Positions 1 through 10,157 of a stretch of DNA of 51,087 bases are shown one piece after another. The notes beneath the pieces are model-generated. The model was not told the DNA's origin, did not search any database, and was given only the letters and a program-made list of their open reading frames with translations. Position numbers and translations under genes: made by a program. The DNA is taken from IMG/VR virus record IMGVR_UViG_3300030329_002097, positions 1,950-53,036 of that record; one strand, written 5' to 3'. The first letter of the stretch is position 1, and each line of letters opens with the position of its first letter. Source of the DNA: a virus.

Positions 1-1
1 T

Positions 2-196
2 TTTACACCATCAAAATATTATTTTTTTGGTTGTTCTGCTTATAACACTACTTCAATAGTAGAGGCTAATTTTGGCAACCCACCTTTTTCAATATCAAGT
101 GGTAATTCAGATGCAAATGGTTATGGTAATTTTGAATACGCAGTACCTAGTGGGTACTATGCATTATGCACTAAAAACTTAGCGGAGTACGGATAA
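2..196 (+). CDS. C-terminal end of a tail fibre-like protein (partial)
   Basis: An open frame enters at the left edge and stops at a TAA that overlaps the next ATG by one base. The 64 visible residues are Gly/Asn/Tyr-rich and end in a motif of the type PSGYYALCTKNLAEYG, which recurs at the ends of SPRY-like domains in marine phage fibre proteins. The N-terminus lies outside the window. It could belong to the fibre gene that runs off the right edge if the genome is circularly permuted, but joining the two ends directly does not keep one frame, so sequence would be missing between them. Confidence 0.7.
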   Translation, partial: FTPSKYYFFGCSAYNTTSIVEANFGNPPFSISSGNSDANGYGNFEYAVPSGYYALCTKNLAEYG

Positions 197-1284
197 TGGC
201 TTATACAACAATAGACGACCCATCAGAAAATTTTCAAATTGCTTTATATACAGGTAATGGAAATGCCGATAAAAATATACCTTTAAGTTCTGCTAATTAT
301 ACAGATGAATATGTGGGAGCAACAATGGCACCAGATTTAGTTTGGATAAAAAATAGAGCAATATCTGCAAGTCATGTTTTAACTGATACTACAAGAGGTG
401 CAACAAAATCTATTTTTTCTGACCAAGGTAATGGGGAATCAACAGAGGCACAACAATTAACAGCATTTGGTTCAAATGATTTTACTCTTGGTACAAGTAA
501 CAATGTAAATGATGCAGATGAAGCCCATGTAGCTTGGTGTTGGAAAGCTAATGGCGGAACAAGAACAACTAATACAGAAAGTGGAAATAACCCCGCAGGT
601 GGCTATCAAGCTAATACTACAGCAGGATTTTCTATTGTAGATTATACAGGAACTGGTGCAGCAGGAACCATGGCACATGGTTTAGGTGCAGTTCCAAAAG
701 TTATGATTGTAAGAAACAGAGATGAAAATAGTGTTGACTGGGCAGTATATCATAGAAACGCAAGTGCCGCAGGTAATGATTCTTATTTAGAGTTGAATAC
801 AACTGATGCCGCTGCAACAGCAGGAACTGTTTGGAATGATACTTCACCAACCTCATCTGTTTTTACAATAGGTTCAAATACTAAAACTAATAAAGATGGT
901 GTTAAGTATATAGCTTATCTTTTTGCAGAAATACAAGGATATAGTAAATTTGGACACTACACATCTAATAATAATGCAGATGGCCCATTTATCTATACCG
1001 GATTTAAACCTGCGTGTGTGATAACGAAAATGTATGCAGATGCCGGAACAAACTGGAGAATCTATGATAATTTAAGAGAAGGGTTTAATGGAGATAATGA
1101 ATTTTTTGAGCTTAATAGTAATAGTGCTGAAGCATCAAGTAGTGAAATGGATTTCCATAGTAATGGTTTTAAATTAGTAGATTCAGAAGGTGATGCAAAT
1201 TACAATGATTTAAAAGTACTATATTTCGCTTGGGCAGAAAGTCCATTTGTATCATCAGAGGGAATACCAACAACAGCAAGGTAA
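196..1284 (+). CDS. DUF7483-type tail fibre / receptor-binding protein
   Basis: 362 aa with no signal peptide. The sequence has the pattern I associate with the DUF7483 fibre domain: DLVWIKNR near residue 48, a HVLTDTTRGA segment, FTLGTSNNVN, VAWCWKANGG, then KVMIVRNRDENSVDWAVYHR, and an AWAESPFVSS tail. Asn, Thr, Ser and Gly are abundant, as expected of beta-rich trimeric fibres. It follows another fibre-like gene with a TAATG overlap and precedes a tiny basic protein. The likely role is host receptor binding at the tail tip. The family name is from memory; the fibre assignment itself is fairly secure from composition and neighbours. Confidence 0.75.
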   Translation: MAYTTIDDPSENFQIALYTGNGNADKNIPLSSANYTDEYVGATMAPDLVWIKNRAISASHVLTDTTRGATKSIFSDQGNGESTEAQQLTAFGSNDFTLGTSNNVNDADEAHVAWCWKANGGTRTTNTESGNNPAGGYQANTTAGFSIVDYTGTGAAGTMAHGLGAVPKVMIVRNRDENSVDWAVYHRNASAAGNDSYLELNTTDAAATAGTVWNDTSPTSSVFTIGSNTKTNKDGVKYIAYLFAEIQGYSKFGHYTSNNNADGPFIYTGFKPACVITKMYADAGTNWRIYDNLREGFNGDNEFFELNSNSAEASSSEMDFHSNGFKLVDSEGDANYNDLKVLYFAWAESPFVSSEGIPTTAR

Positions 1285-1418
1285 TGGCTAAACAAACAAC
1301 AAGAGCATATTTTACACCAGTAAGAAAAAGAACAAGTATAGGAAATTCAACAAGGAGTAAACCTAAAAATAAACATAAATTAAAATCATGGAAAAAATAT
1401 AACAGGCAAGGAAAATAA
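1284..1418 (+). CDS. Tiny basic protein (44 aa)
   Basis: The start is the ATG that overlaps the upstream stop (TAATG); a longer reading of the frame would lie mostly inside the fibre gene. The product begins MAKQTTRAYFTPVRKRTS and is very rich in Lys/Arg with no hydrophobic core. Similar short Lys/Arg proteins occur next to structural genes in marine podovirus-like phages. It may bind nucleic acid or a virion surface; the function is unknown. Confidence 0.65.
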   Translation: MAKQTTRAYFTPVRKRTSIGNSTRSKPKNKHKLKSWKKYNRQGK

Positions 1419-1420
1419 TT

Positions 1421-2791
1421 ATGGCAACACAAAAAATACCGGCAGTACAATTACCCCCAGGGGCAGTACCTCAACCACAATCTGGTGCATCGAAAGATAC
1501 TTTAGATAAAATAAAGCAATCTGTATTTACACCTGCATTACCTATTGGTTCACAAATAAAACCACAAATGCAAGTTGCTGCTCCTACTTATGAAAAAATG
1601 ACAACACCAGGAGTATCAACTACTTCTCCTACAGCAGTAGTACCTACTTCAACAGCACAACAAGCAACTACAACAACTCCAGGTGCAACTCAAACTATTA
1701 CTGACCCTGCAGCAATGACTGCTGCAAATTATGCAGCAACTACTGTTGGTACAGCACCTACAATGGCTGCAGCTCAAGGTACAGTTACACAACCTATGTC
1801 AGGTCAAACTGGAGCAGTTACAAGTGATGCTACTGTTAGGGGACAATTAGAAGATTTACAACAACAAGTAACAAGTGCTGTACAGTCTGGTCAAAATGTT
1901 CCGGCATGGGCATTAGGTGCACAAAAACTAGTTGAAGCTAATATGGCTAAACGTGGAATGGGGGCATCAAGTGCATATGCAGAAGCTATGGCTCAAGGAA
2001 TTATGCAAGCAGCAACTCCAATTGCAGCAGCAGATGCTGAAACCTATAAACAAATGATTTTTCAAAATCTTAATAATAGACAACAAGCAGCAGTAACAAA
2101 TGCTCAAAGTTATATGCAAATGGACATGTCTAATTTAGCAAATAATCAACAAGCTAATTTACAAAATCTAGCAGTTAGACAAGCAACTTTATTTAGCGAC
2201 CAAGCAGCTTCAAATGCAGCCGCACAATTTAATGCTACTAGTCAAAATCAAGTAGATGAATTTTTTAATAGTTTACAAAAACAAGTACAAACTAGTAATG
2301 CACAAAGAGCAGATGCAATGAATCAATTTGATACTGCAGAAAAAAATAAAATAGCAGCTATTAATGCCGAAAATGTAACAGAAGTAAATAGAGCTAATGC
2401 TGAGCGAACAGCAGCAATTGAACAATTTAATGCGTCTTTAAAAGATAATAGAGAAAAATTTAATGTTGAAAACCAACGTGTTATTGACCAATCAAATACT
2501 GCGTGGCGTAGACAAATTAATACTGCAAATACTGCAGCAATAAATGCCGCTAATCAAACTAATGCTCAAAATTTATTAAATATGTCTAATTTTGCATTAT
2601 CTTCTATGTGGCAACAATGGAGAGACGAAGCGACCTGGACAAATGATGCAGCTCAAAATGGTTTAAATAGAGCACATAATATTGCTATGGCAGCATTAGA
2701 AAGACAAACAGAATTTGATTTACTAGATAAACAAAATGGTGATAAAATTTTTGATTTAATTGGTAAATTTATTTCTGGAATATGGGATTAG
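1421..2791 (+). CDS. Ala/Gln/Asn-rich coiled-coil virion protein, probably internal/ejection protein
   Basis: 456 aa. Residues 1-50 are Pro-rich, about 55-130 are Thr/Ala/Pro low-complexity, and from about 150 to 430 the chain is a long helical Ala/Gln/Asn repeat with few charges, compatible with an extended coiled coil. A conserved-looking segment around residues 160-200 (WALGAQKLVEANMAKRGMG) starts the helical part. There is no signal peptide. It heads a block of proteins (1.4-10.2 kb) placed where podoviruses encode internal or ejection proteins. I infer a virion role; no enzymatic motif is visible. Confidence 0.6.
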   Translation: MATQKIPAVQLPPGAVPQPQSGASKDTLDKIKQSVFTPALPIGSQIKPQMQVAAPTYEKMTTPGVSTTSPTAVVPTSTAQQATTTTPGATQTITDPAAMTAANYAATTVGTAPTMAAAQGTVTQPMSGQTGAVTSDATVRGQLEDLQQQVTSAVQSGQNVPAWALGAQKLVEANMAKRGMGASSAYAEAMAQGIMQAATPIAAADAETYKQMIFQNLNNRQQAAVTNAQSYMQMDMSNLANNQQANLQNLAVRQATLFSDQAASNAAAQFNATSQNQVDEFFNSLQKQVQTSNAQRADAMNQFDTAEKNKIAAINAENVTEVNRANAERTAAIEQFNASLKDNREKFNVENQRVIDQSNTAWRRQINTANTAAINAANQTNAQNLLNMSNFALSSMWQQWRDEATWTNDAAQNGLNRAHNIAMAALERQTEFDLLDKQNGDKIFDLIGKFISGIWD

Positions 2792-2801
2792 GAGGAATAC
2801 A

Positions 2802-3188
2802 ATGTTTAAGAATTTAGTTAAAAATATAGTACCTTTAGGTATAGGAGCAGCAGCAGCTTATACAGGGGCATCAATGCTTCCAGGTATGTCTACAAAATTT
2901 AGTAATCTATGGGCTAGTTCTTCTTTAACTAATAAGTTTAAAGAAAAAATAGGAAAAGAAGCTGTAAAAAAGGGTATGAAAGCTATGTTTAAAACTCCTA
3001 GTTCACCTGTTAGTCCTACTGATTATGATGTTAACTTTGATAAATATTTAATGGAATTAGTACAATCTGCTAGTACACCTAAAGGCTCTCAAGGATTTGG
3101 TGAGTTACAATCTGCAAATGCCGAAGCTATTGCATATGCTTGGCAAAGAAGATTAACTAGTTATGTTAAATCAGGAGATATAGTATAA
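2802..3188 (+). CDS. Unknown small structural protein
   Basis: The ATG at 2802 is preceded by an AGGAGG Shine-Dalgarno; the open frame extends upstream of it but that part overlaps the previous gene and has no ribosome site. 128 aa: a weakly hydrophobic Gly/Ala stretch at about residues 9-27 (VPLGIGAAAAYTGASMLPG), then a basic linker and an acidic C-terminal half. It lies in the internal-virion-protein cluster and overlaps the next gene. Not recognised; possibly a virion-associated or membrane-active minor protein. Confidence 0.6.
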   Translation: MFKNLVKNIVPLGIGAAAAYTGASMLPGMSTKFSNLWASSSLTNKFKEKIGKEAVKKGMKAMFKTPSSPVSPTDYDVNFDKYLMELVQSASTPKGSQGFGELQSANAEAIAYAWQRRLTSYVKSGDIV

Positions 3189-3694
3189 TGACATCAGATA
3201 TTAGAAATCCTTTTGACGCACCTATACCAGGACAATCTTTAACAGATGAGCCAGGAAATAATAGATGGGAACATCCACCTCAATTTGTAAACATGGATGA
3301 GGCATCAGAATATGTTTGGGAATTATTACATGAGCCTACAAAATTAGAACAGACTATATTATTACTTAACTCTGGAGTTTCTATTGAAGCTTTAACAAAA
3401 GGTATATTATTTTCTGGATTTGTTGAAGGTAAATGGACACCAGATTTAGCTGTATTATTAACTGAAGTTGTATTTAATCAAATTATGGCAATAGGAATGA
3501 AAGGAAATATAAAAAATATAAGAGTGCTTATTGGAGACCATACTAATACAAAATTTAAAAAAGATTTAGCTGATTTTACTGTAAGTAAAGATGATGAAAA
3601 AAAACAAATGAAAGCAATTGGTAAAATTAAAGAAGACATAATTGAAGTAACAGACAAACAACCTAAAATGGGTTTAATGGCAGGAGGACAATAA
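3188..3694 (+). CDS. Conserved marine-phage virion-associated protein
   Basis: 168 aa starting NPFDAPIPGQSLTDEPGNN, a motif I recall from virion-associated proteins of marine phages, including cyanophages. A helical middle (residues 50-100) contains VSIEALTKGILFSGFVEG. It is cytosolic in character, with a Lys-rich C-terminus. It sits between small structural proteins and a 703-aa protein, with stop/start spacing of only a few bases on both sides, so it is probably co-translated. The precise role (neck, minor capsid or internal) is not known. Confidence 0.65.
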   Translation: MTSDIRNPFDAPIPGQSLTDEPGNNRWEHPPQFVNMDEASEYVWELLHEPTKLEQTILLLNSGVSIEALTKGILFSGFVEGKWTPDLAVLLTEVVFNQIMAIGMKGNIKNIRVLIGDHTNTKFKKDLADFTVSKDDEKKQMKAIGKIKEDIIEVTDKQPKMGLMAGGQ

Positions 3695-3695
3695 T

Positions 3696-5807
3696 ATGGG
3701 ATTAATGGACAGATTATCAAGTTTAGCTGCAGGCCCTGTAGGACAAACTTTAGGCGGATTTCTTGAAGGTGAAATAGAAGAGCAAAGACTTGACCAAGAG
3801 TTATTAGCAAAAAAGGATGCAGATAAAGCGGCACTTGTTTCATATGCTAGTAAAGGTCTAATTGACTCAAATATAAATAATATAAATACTGCAAATATTA
3901 AACTTGATGCTATAAAAAATTTAAAAAGTAGAGGTATTCCAAATTATATAATATATGAAATGAATTCTTTAGGTTTATTTGACCAAGATAATCCTAATAA
4001 TGCCTTAAATTCTGCACAAGAATTGTGGGGTGATGGCTTTTGGATGGATGAAAGTAATCCTTATCATCAAAAAATGATAGAGCGTAGTGGACAATATGAG
4101 TTTCCAGATGTTTCATCTAATTATAAAAATAATATATCAAATTATCAAAATCAAATAAATAAAATTTTAAATACTGATTTTAATATGACTGAAAATGTAT
4201 CAAAAATTTTTACACAAACTGATACGGCTCCAGGACAAAAAGAGGGAAGTAAAATTGTAGAGGCAGGTACAGATGTTATACCCCCATTACCATTAATATC
4301 AACAAATCAAACATATGAAGTTGACCAATCTCAAACTAGAATGGCTAGAGAAAATGTAGATTTTTTAGTAACTAGTGGATTTAAAATTGATAGAGAAAGT
4401 CATTTTACAGCAGATGGAGAGTTTAACTGGGCAGCGTTATATGCTGAACAACCAGAAGCACAAAAAGCTGTACAATTATTTGAAAGTGTTTTAAAAACTC
4501 CATTTACTTTAATTTCAAGTGGTAAAGCTAGTGATGCCGGTCTTCAACATATGGCAACAGCTCATATTGATGCTTCTAGTAATAAAATCTTATCAAAAGA
4601 TTTAGTTAATACTGTTGGTATTCTTACATCAGATGTAATTAATGCTGTAAAAGAAAAAAGTAATAAAGAATTAATTATTGAAAGAATTAGAGCAAATAAT
4701 CCAGATGTACCTATAGCAACTAGCAATGACGAATTAATAAAATATTTAAATAATGCTAATGCTAATTGGGTAGACACATATAATAATTTATTTGAAGGAG
4801 AGGCTATTAAATCTGTTATAAATAGACATCCATTTCAAGGCGTACAACCTTTAGATTTTTTATTTGAAGAAAAAAATAATCAATTTGAATTAACTGCAGG
4901 AAGTAAATTAACATATTTAAGTCCAAATGATTATAAAGATTATTCTAATATTAAATTAAATGAAACATTGTATAATCCAAGAGAACCTGTAGGGTATATG
5001 AAACTTCGAGATATTCATAGTGAATACTATGGTGCATCTGCAACATTATCTAGAGAAAGCGGTATATCAATTCCTCAACCAGATATGCCAATTACAGGAA
5101 CATCAAGAGCAACTGTAGGTGTTGGAGGCCCAACTGCTGAACAAATGGTAGGAAGTAATATAGAATATTTAGTTCCTAATGCTGTTAGATATAAAAAAGA
5201 CAAAGCTAATATAGATTATGTTCCTATAGAAGGAATGGGAGAAACAACATCTGTTTTATTAAGTGGAACAGCTATGTCAACAATTCCTCAAATTGAAGGA
5301 GTTTTAAAAGATTTTGTTGGTGATACAGAAGGTCTTGAACAATATGTTTTAGCTTTATTATTAGAGCAACAACAAAATGGTTTACTTCCAGAAGGAATAC
5401 CTTTATTTCAAATGGAAGCAATAAGAGATAGTGTTTTAGATGATATATTTGAGTATGAATATGATATAAAAGAAAATATATCTGAAGCTCAAGGCAGTAT
5501 AGATGATACTGATTTAGAAGAAACAAATATTAAAAATTTAACTGATAATATTATTACAGATGGTGAAAGTTTTCCAACAGAAATAACAGAATTAAAAAAC
5601 GAAAAAGAATTGGAGCTTAAGAAAAAACAAGAAGAGAGAAGAAGCGAACTTGATGCTGTACTTGATAATGCCACAGCAGTAGTTGATAATGCTAAAAAAT
5701 TTATGGAAGATAATAAATCTCAAACATATGAAGAAAAAAGAGAAATTGCAAAAGATAGAGAAGATAAAGTTATAGATTGGTTTAAAAATATATTTAAAGG
5801 GGAGTAA
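3696..5807 (+). CDS. Large unknown virion protein (703 aa)
   Basis: The ATG lies directly after the upstream stop with an AGGAGG-like site inside the previous gene's end. The N-terminal part is mixed alpha/beta and Asn-rich; the middle has few distinctive motifs; the C-terminal 130 residues are a strongly charged Glu/Lys coiled coil (ELKNEKELELKKKQEERRSE). There is no signal peptide or transmembrane segment. Position between the conserved 168-aa protein and the 1448-aa LPD38-like protein suggests it is one of the proteins ejected with DNA or lining the capsid interior. Not recognised as a named family. Confidence 0.6.
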   Translation: MGLMDRLSSLAAGPVGQTLGGFLEGEIEEQRLDQELLAKKDADKAALVSYASKGLIDSNINNINTANIKLDAIKNLKSRGIPNYIIYEMNSLGLFDQDNPNNALNSAQELWGDGFWMDESNPYHQKMIERSGQYEFPDVSSNYKNNISNYQNQINKILNTDFNMTENVSKIFTQTDTAPGQKEGSKIVEAGTDVIPPLPLISTNQTYEVDQSQTRMARENVDFLVTSGFKIDRESHFTADGEFNWAALYAEQPEAQKAVQLFESVLKTPFTLISSGKASDAGLQHMATAHIDASSNKILSKDLVNTVGILTSDVINAVKEKSNKELIIERIRANNPDVPIATSNDELIKYLNNANANWVDTYNNLFEGEAIKSVINRHPFQGVQPLDFLFEEKNNQFELTAGSKLTYLSPNDYKDYSNIKLNETLYNPREPVGYMKLRDIHSEYYGASATLSRESGISIPQPDMPITGTSRATVGVGGPTAEQMVGSNIEYLVPNAVRYKKDKANIDYVPIEGMGETTSVLLSGTAMSTIPQIEGVLKDFVGDTEGLEQYVLALLLEQQQNGLLPEGIPLFQMEAIRDSVLDDIFEYEYDIKENISEAQGSIDDTDLEETNIKNLTDNIITDGESFPTEITELKNEKELELKKKQEERRSELDAVLDNATAVVDNAKKFMEDNKSQTYEEKREIAKDREDKVIDWFKNIFKGE

Positions 5808-5810
5808 TAA

Positions 5811-8800
5811 ATGGCTGACCTAACTCTTGATGAGTTTAACCAATTAAAAAATGATTGGAAAACTCGTAAAGTAAAAAAAGAAGATGAGGTATTAGATAAA
5901 GAAGATTCTCTTGTAAAAGAAGAAATACCAGAAGATAATGACATTTTTTACACACCTAATCCTGAATATGTAAATAATCAAAGGTACATGCAGCAATATG
6001 ATTTGCACAAAAATTGGGCACAAAAAATGCATCCAGATGATATTGAAGCTCAAAATAAATTTTTATCTAAAAAAAGAAAATCTTTAGATAAGTCATTTAT
6101 ATACGGAGAGCAAATAACAGGAGGAGTTTATGATGCTATAGATTCAGCTCTTAACTTTACAGTTAATAGAGTTTTACCAGAAGACTATAAACTTCATATG
6201 CCTGAAACAAAAGAGCCAGAAAATATGAAACAGGCATTTGTTAGAGGTGGTATACAATTTGCTATTCCTTATGCAGGATGGTTGAAAGTACTCAATACAG
6301 GTTATAAACTTTTAAAAGGTGGAAAAAAGGGAGCAGACATGTTTCAAAAAACATGGAAAGCTGATATGGCAATAGCAACCGGTGCAGGTGCTATTACTGA
6401 TGTAGTTCATTTCGAAGCGGAAGACCCCACCTTATCAAATCTTATCCAACAATATCCGCATTTACAAAATCCAATAACAGAATTTTTACAAACTAATCCA
6501 GATGACCCAAAAGCTCTTAATCGTTTTAAGAGAGCAATTGAGGGGGCAGGACTTGGTGCGTTCTTTCCAGTTATATTTAAAGGTATACAAAAAGGTTTTA
6601 GTTATAGTAGAACCGCAGCTACAGAAAAAATTATTAAAAGTAATTTAAAACAAACAGATAGTGGATGGAATAAACGAAGAGATAATAAAGGTGATACAAT
6701 AAAAGGTGCTTATCATGCAAGAATAGATGAGCAAGATTTATTTATTGATTATAATAAAGCTACTAAACGATATGATGTTACTGTAAATAATGCAGTTGTT
6801 CATTCATACAAGACAGTTAAAGATGCTAAAAAAGGTGTTGATAATTTACTAAACCATAAAGAAAATATTGATGAAGGATTAAAGGGTACTAGTAAAAAAC
6901 CGGTTATTGAAGATGAACCTTTAATGCCGGCTTTTAGAAATAAAAAACCTAAATCATTTTCTCAAAGATTACAAGATTTTTGGAATAAAAGTCAAGTACG
7001 TACATATATGGCGATGAGATTATTTGACCAACATCATGGTTCTAAATTACTTGGTGAAGAAGTATTTAAAGGTCAGTTAACTAAAAAAGGTTTAAGTAAA
7101 TTAGGTGATGATTATTTAGGTGGCTATAAAGAAGCACGATTAAATGCTGCAACTGCAGGTATATTTGAACATGCAATGAAATATGGTTCATTTAAATGGA
7201 CACGAAATGGTAATCTTATAAAGACAGGCCCTGGACTAAAACAAATTTTAGAACCTATAGGAAAAGACATAAATAACTTTATGCATTTTTGGGCTGCTTC
7301 TAGAATGTTAAATCTTAAACGATTAGATAAAACCACTAACACCTGGGTTAAAGACACAGAAAAGATTAAGAGAATGTGGGGTACTGATAAAGAAATTGAA
7401 AAAGCTTTTAAACAAGCTTATGCACTTGGTACAAAAAGGAGTGAAAGTGGTAAAACATATAGTGAAATATTAAAAGATGTTGATAAATTTAATGATTCAA
7501 TTTTAGATTTTGCAAGAGCATCTCAAATTTTAGATGATAAACATTTAAAATCTCTAAAACAATCACCACACTTTATACCTTTTTATAGAGATTTTACTGA
7601 TGCAAGTGGTGGGGGTACAGGTATACTTGGAAAAGGTGGTTTAGCAAGTGTATTAAATAAAAAACTTAAAGGTGCTGCAATTGGTACAGGCAGGCGAAAA
7701 GTTAAAGTTTTAGGTGTGCGTGGAAAGTGGAAAGAAGAGTATGTAGATGCTTATCCTTTACGAGATTTAGTTGGAGGATATTTACAAAATACTTTTGGTA
7801 TTATTCGTAATGCACAACGCAATAGAATAATGCTAAATCAGATAGACCATATTGAAGAATTAATTAGACAAGAAGCTAGGCGTTTAATACAAGCGGGTGC
7901 TCGTAAAAAAGAAGCTTTTAAACAGGCCGAAGAAGAGATTGGAAAACGTTGGGCTAAAAAATTACCAACAAAACTTAGAAAAAATCAAATTAATCTTAAA
8001 GATGGTAATTTTGAAAAACAACTTAAAGATATGAATATTGATACTTCTAATGCAGAAGATTTAATTTTTTATGCACCAGAAAGAATAGTACTTGGGCCTA
8101 GAGAATTTGCTGTTAGTAAAGTTATTAAAGGAAAAAGAAAAGTTGAAGTATGGAGAGTATCAGACAACCAACCATTTCTTTTTGAATCATGGTTAGGTGT
8201 AAATGATAAACTAGCTAAATTTACTGGACAGTTTATGAAAGTATCTGGTCAATTTAAAAATTTATTAACAAGGGGTGTTACATATGACCCTGGATTTTTT
8301 GCCTGGGCAAACTTTATTCGTGATACTGTAGCAGCTTCTGTATTATCAAAAGGTGCATTTATTCCAGTGTATTCCTCTGCAGTTGGTCTTATGAAACAAA
8401 TAAGAAAAAATGGTGTAGTAAAAGGAAAAGATGGTAAAGCCCTTAAAAATGCAGATGGTACAGATATGCGTCATCAAGATATGTGGGAAGAATTTGTATT
8501 AAATGGTGGTTCATTTGGTTCAACTTTACTTCGAAGTGAAATAAATGAAAATGCATTAAAACGTTTATATAAAGAATTAAATATTCCTTATAAAAATGTT
8601 GTTAATAAACCAACACAAATATTAGGTGCTACAAAAAGAGGTACAGGAAAAATAGTTAGAGGTTATGATGACTTTGTAGGTATTTTTGAGTATGCTTCTC
8701 GTCTTCAAGAATATTCAAGATTACGACAAAGTGGAGTTGGGGCAAGAGCTGCAGCTTACCAAGCAAGAGAAATTGCAACAGATTTTGGTATGCATGGTTC

Positions 8801-10157
8801 ATCTGCAATAGTTAGAATACTAACACAACAAGTTCCATTTTTAAATGCAGGATTACAAGGTTTATATAGAAGTACTAGAGCATTTGAAGGATTAACAAGA
8901 GGTGAAAAATATATTGTTGGTAGTAAAATTGCAGCAGTGTTAATTGGCCCATCATTATTCTTTAGATATTTAAATAGAGATAGTGAAGAATACAAAAATC
9001 TTGCACCTCATATAAAAGACATGAACTGGACAATCCCACTTAAAGGTGGAAATTTTATGTATATTCCAAAACCATTTGAATGGGGTGCAATGGCAACTAT
9101 ACTTGATAGATTTTGGGATACAGTTGGCCCACAAAAATTAACTATGGGTGGTAAAGATATTAGTTGGGCCGGTGGAAAAGAAGGATTTACTTGGGATAAA
9201 TTTGTAGAAATTGGAAGTAAAGTTTTTGCAGAACAAATGAGATTAGATGTTACTCCTCAAATTATAGACCCTTGGCTTGATTTGATGATTAATAAACGTT
9301 TTACAGGTTCTCCTCTTACACCAAACTTTATGAAAAATTATATGCCAACAGAAGAAGGGTATTATCCTTGGTCTAACGCTGCAATAGTTAATGTATGGCA
9401 AAAATATAATTTAGCTGATAAAACAAATTTAAGTCCAATTGCATTTGAACATTTATTAAAAACGTATACAGGTGCTATGGGGCAATACTTTTTAGATTTT
9501 GTTATAGACCCTATGGGAAGAGATAATGAAATAATGTTTGACCAACCTACTATAACAGGAGACCTTCCATTTGGTTTAAGTAATATAGTTGGAGATGACC
9601 CTGGTGTATTTCAAGATTGGAATAGAGTGCCTTTAATTAAACGTATGTTTAGTGTAGGGCCACAAAGACATACCCAAACATTACTTGAAGCATATAAGTT
9701 AGAAAGGGAATTATCACAAAGAATTTCTGCACTAAAAAAATATGAACCTGGAAAACCATCTGCTAATTCTAAAATGTACAAAGAAATATTAAGTGACCCT
9801 TATATGCAAGATGTTTTAGCGTTAGATAAAGCCCTGGCTGCTGAGTTTGATAAACTTAGAAAAATATCTGAAATGGAAACAATGTTATGGGGAGAATACC
9901 AAAAAAATAAAACAGATGTTGAAAAAGGAAATACTCTTAAAAAACTTCGTATGGAAAGGGAAAAAATTTCTAAAAATATAATTAGTAGAGTTGAAGGTAT
10001 GGACTTAGATTATATGATACCAAGACATGCAGTATTACCTTTTAGTAAAGCAGAATTAGGTTTATTACAATTTAAACGACCAGATGAACCTATGTCTAAA
10101 GGAAATATAAAAGAAAGAAATAGAACTAAAAATGAAATTATACAAGGAATAAAATAA
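5811..10157 (+). CDS. Giant internal virion protein with LPD38-like region
   Basis: 1448 aa, the largest gene in the window. The N-terminal about 100 residues are charged; residues 140-175 contain an aromatic, weakly hydrophobic stretch. The region about 820-1050 contains VTYDPGFFAWANFIRDTVAA, then a VGIFEYASRLQEYSRLRQ segment, ARAAAYQAREIATDFGMHGS and PFLNAGLQGLYRSTRAFEG, a series I associate with the large polyvalent protein associated domain LPD38. Such proteins are carried in podovirus virions and probably ejected into the host. No protease or lysozyme motif was evident. The gene overlaps the cell-wall hydrolase start by one base (TAATG). Confidence 0.7.
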   Translation: MADLTLDEFNQLKNDWKTRKVKKEDEVLDKEDSLVKEEIPEDNDIFYTPNPEYVNNQRYMQQYDLHKNWAQKMHPDDIEAQNKFLSKKRKSLDKSFIYGEQITGGVYDAIDSALNFTVNRVLPEDYKLHMPETKEPENMKQAFVRGGIQFAIPYAGWLKVLNTGYKLLKGGKKGADMFQKTWKADMAIATGAGAITDVVHFEAEDPTLSNLIQQYPHLQNPITEFLQTNPDDPKALNRFKRAIEGAGLGAFFPVIFKGIQKGFSYSRTAATEKIIKSNLKQTDSGWNKRRDNKGDTIKGAYHARIDEQDLFIDYNKATKRYDVTVNNAVVHSYKTVKDAKKGVDNLLNHKENIDEGLKGTSKKPVIEDEPLMPAFRNKKPKSFSQRLQDFWNKSQVRTYMAMRLFDQHHGSKLLGEEVFKGQLTKKGLSKLGDDYLGGYKEARLNAATAGIFEHAMKYGSFKWTRNGNLIKTGPGLKQILEPIGKDINNFMHFWAASRMLNLKRLDKTTNTWVKDTEKIKRMWGTDKEIEKAFKQAYALGTKRSESGKTYSEILKDVDKFNDSILDFARASQILDDKHLKSLKQSPHFIPFYRDFTDASGGGTGILGKGGLASVLNKKLKGAAIGTGRRKVKVLGVRGKWKEEYVDAYPLRDLVGGYLQNTFGIIRNAQRNRIMLNQIDHIEELIRQEARRLIQAGARKKEAFKQAEEEIGKRWAKKLPTKLRKNQINLKDGNFEKQLKDMNIDTSNAEDLIFYAPERIVLGPREFAVSKVIKGKRKVEVWRVSDNQPFLFESWLGVNDKLAKFTGQFMKVSGQFKNLLTRGVTYDPGFFAWANFIRDTVAASVLSKGAFIPVYSSAVGLMKQIRKNGVVKGKDGKALKNADGTDMRHQDMWEEFVLNGGSFGSTLLRSEINENALKRLYKELNIPYKNVVNKPTQILGATKRGTGKIVRGYDDFVGIFEYASRLQEYSRLRQSGVGARAAAYQAREIATDFGMHGSSAIVRILTQQVPFLNAGLQGLYRSTRAFEGLTRGEKYIVGSKIAAVLIGPSLFFRYLNRDSEEYKNLAPHIKDMNWTIPLKGGNFMYIPKPFEWGAMATILDRFWDTVGPQKLTMGGKDISWAGGKEGFTWDKFVEIGSKVFAEQMRLDVTPQIIDPWLDLMINKRFTGSPLTPNFMKNYMPTEEGYYPWSNAAIVNVWQKYNLADKTNLSPIAFEHLLKTYTGAMGQYFLDFVIDPMGRDNEIMFDQPTITGDLPFGLSNIVGDDPGVFQDWNRVPLIKRMFSVGPQRHTQTLLEAYKLERELSQRISALKKYEPGKPSANSKMYKEILSDPYMQDVLALDKALAAEFDKLRKISEMETMLWGEYQKNKTDVEKGNTLKKLRMEREKISKNIISRVEGMDLDYMIPRHAVLPFSKAELGLLQFKRPDEPMSKGNIKERNRTKNEIIQGIK

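Noticed and set aside
1230-1418. Longer version of the tiny basic protein (62 codons)
   Set aside because: The first 18 codons lie inside the fibre gene; the ATG at 1284 is coupled to the fibre stop and gives the recognisable start.
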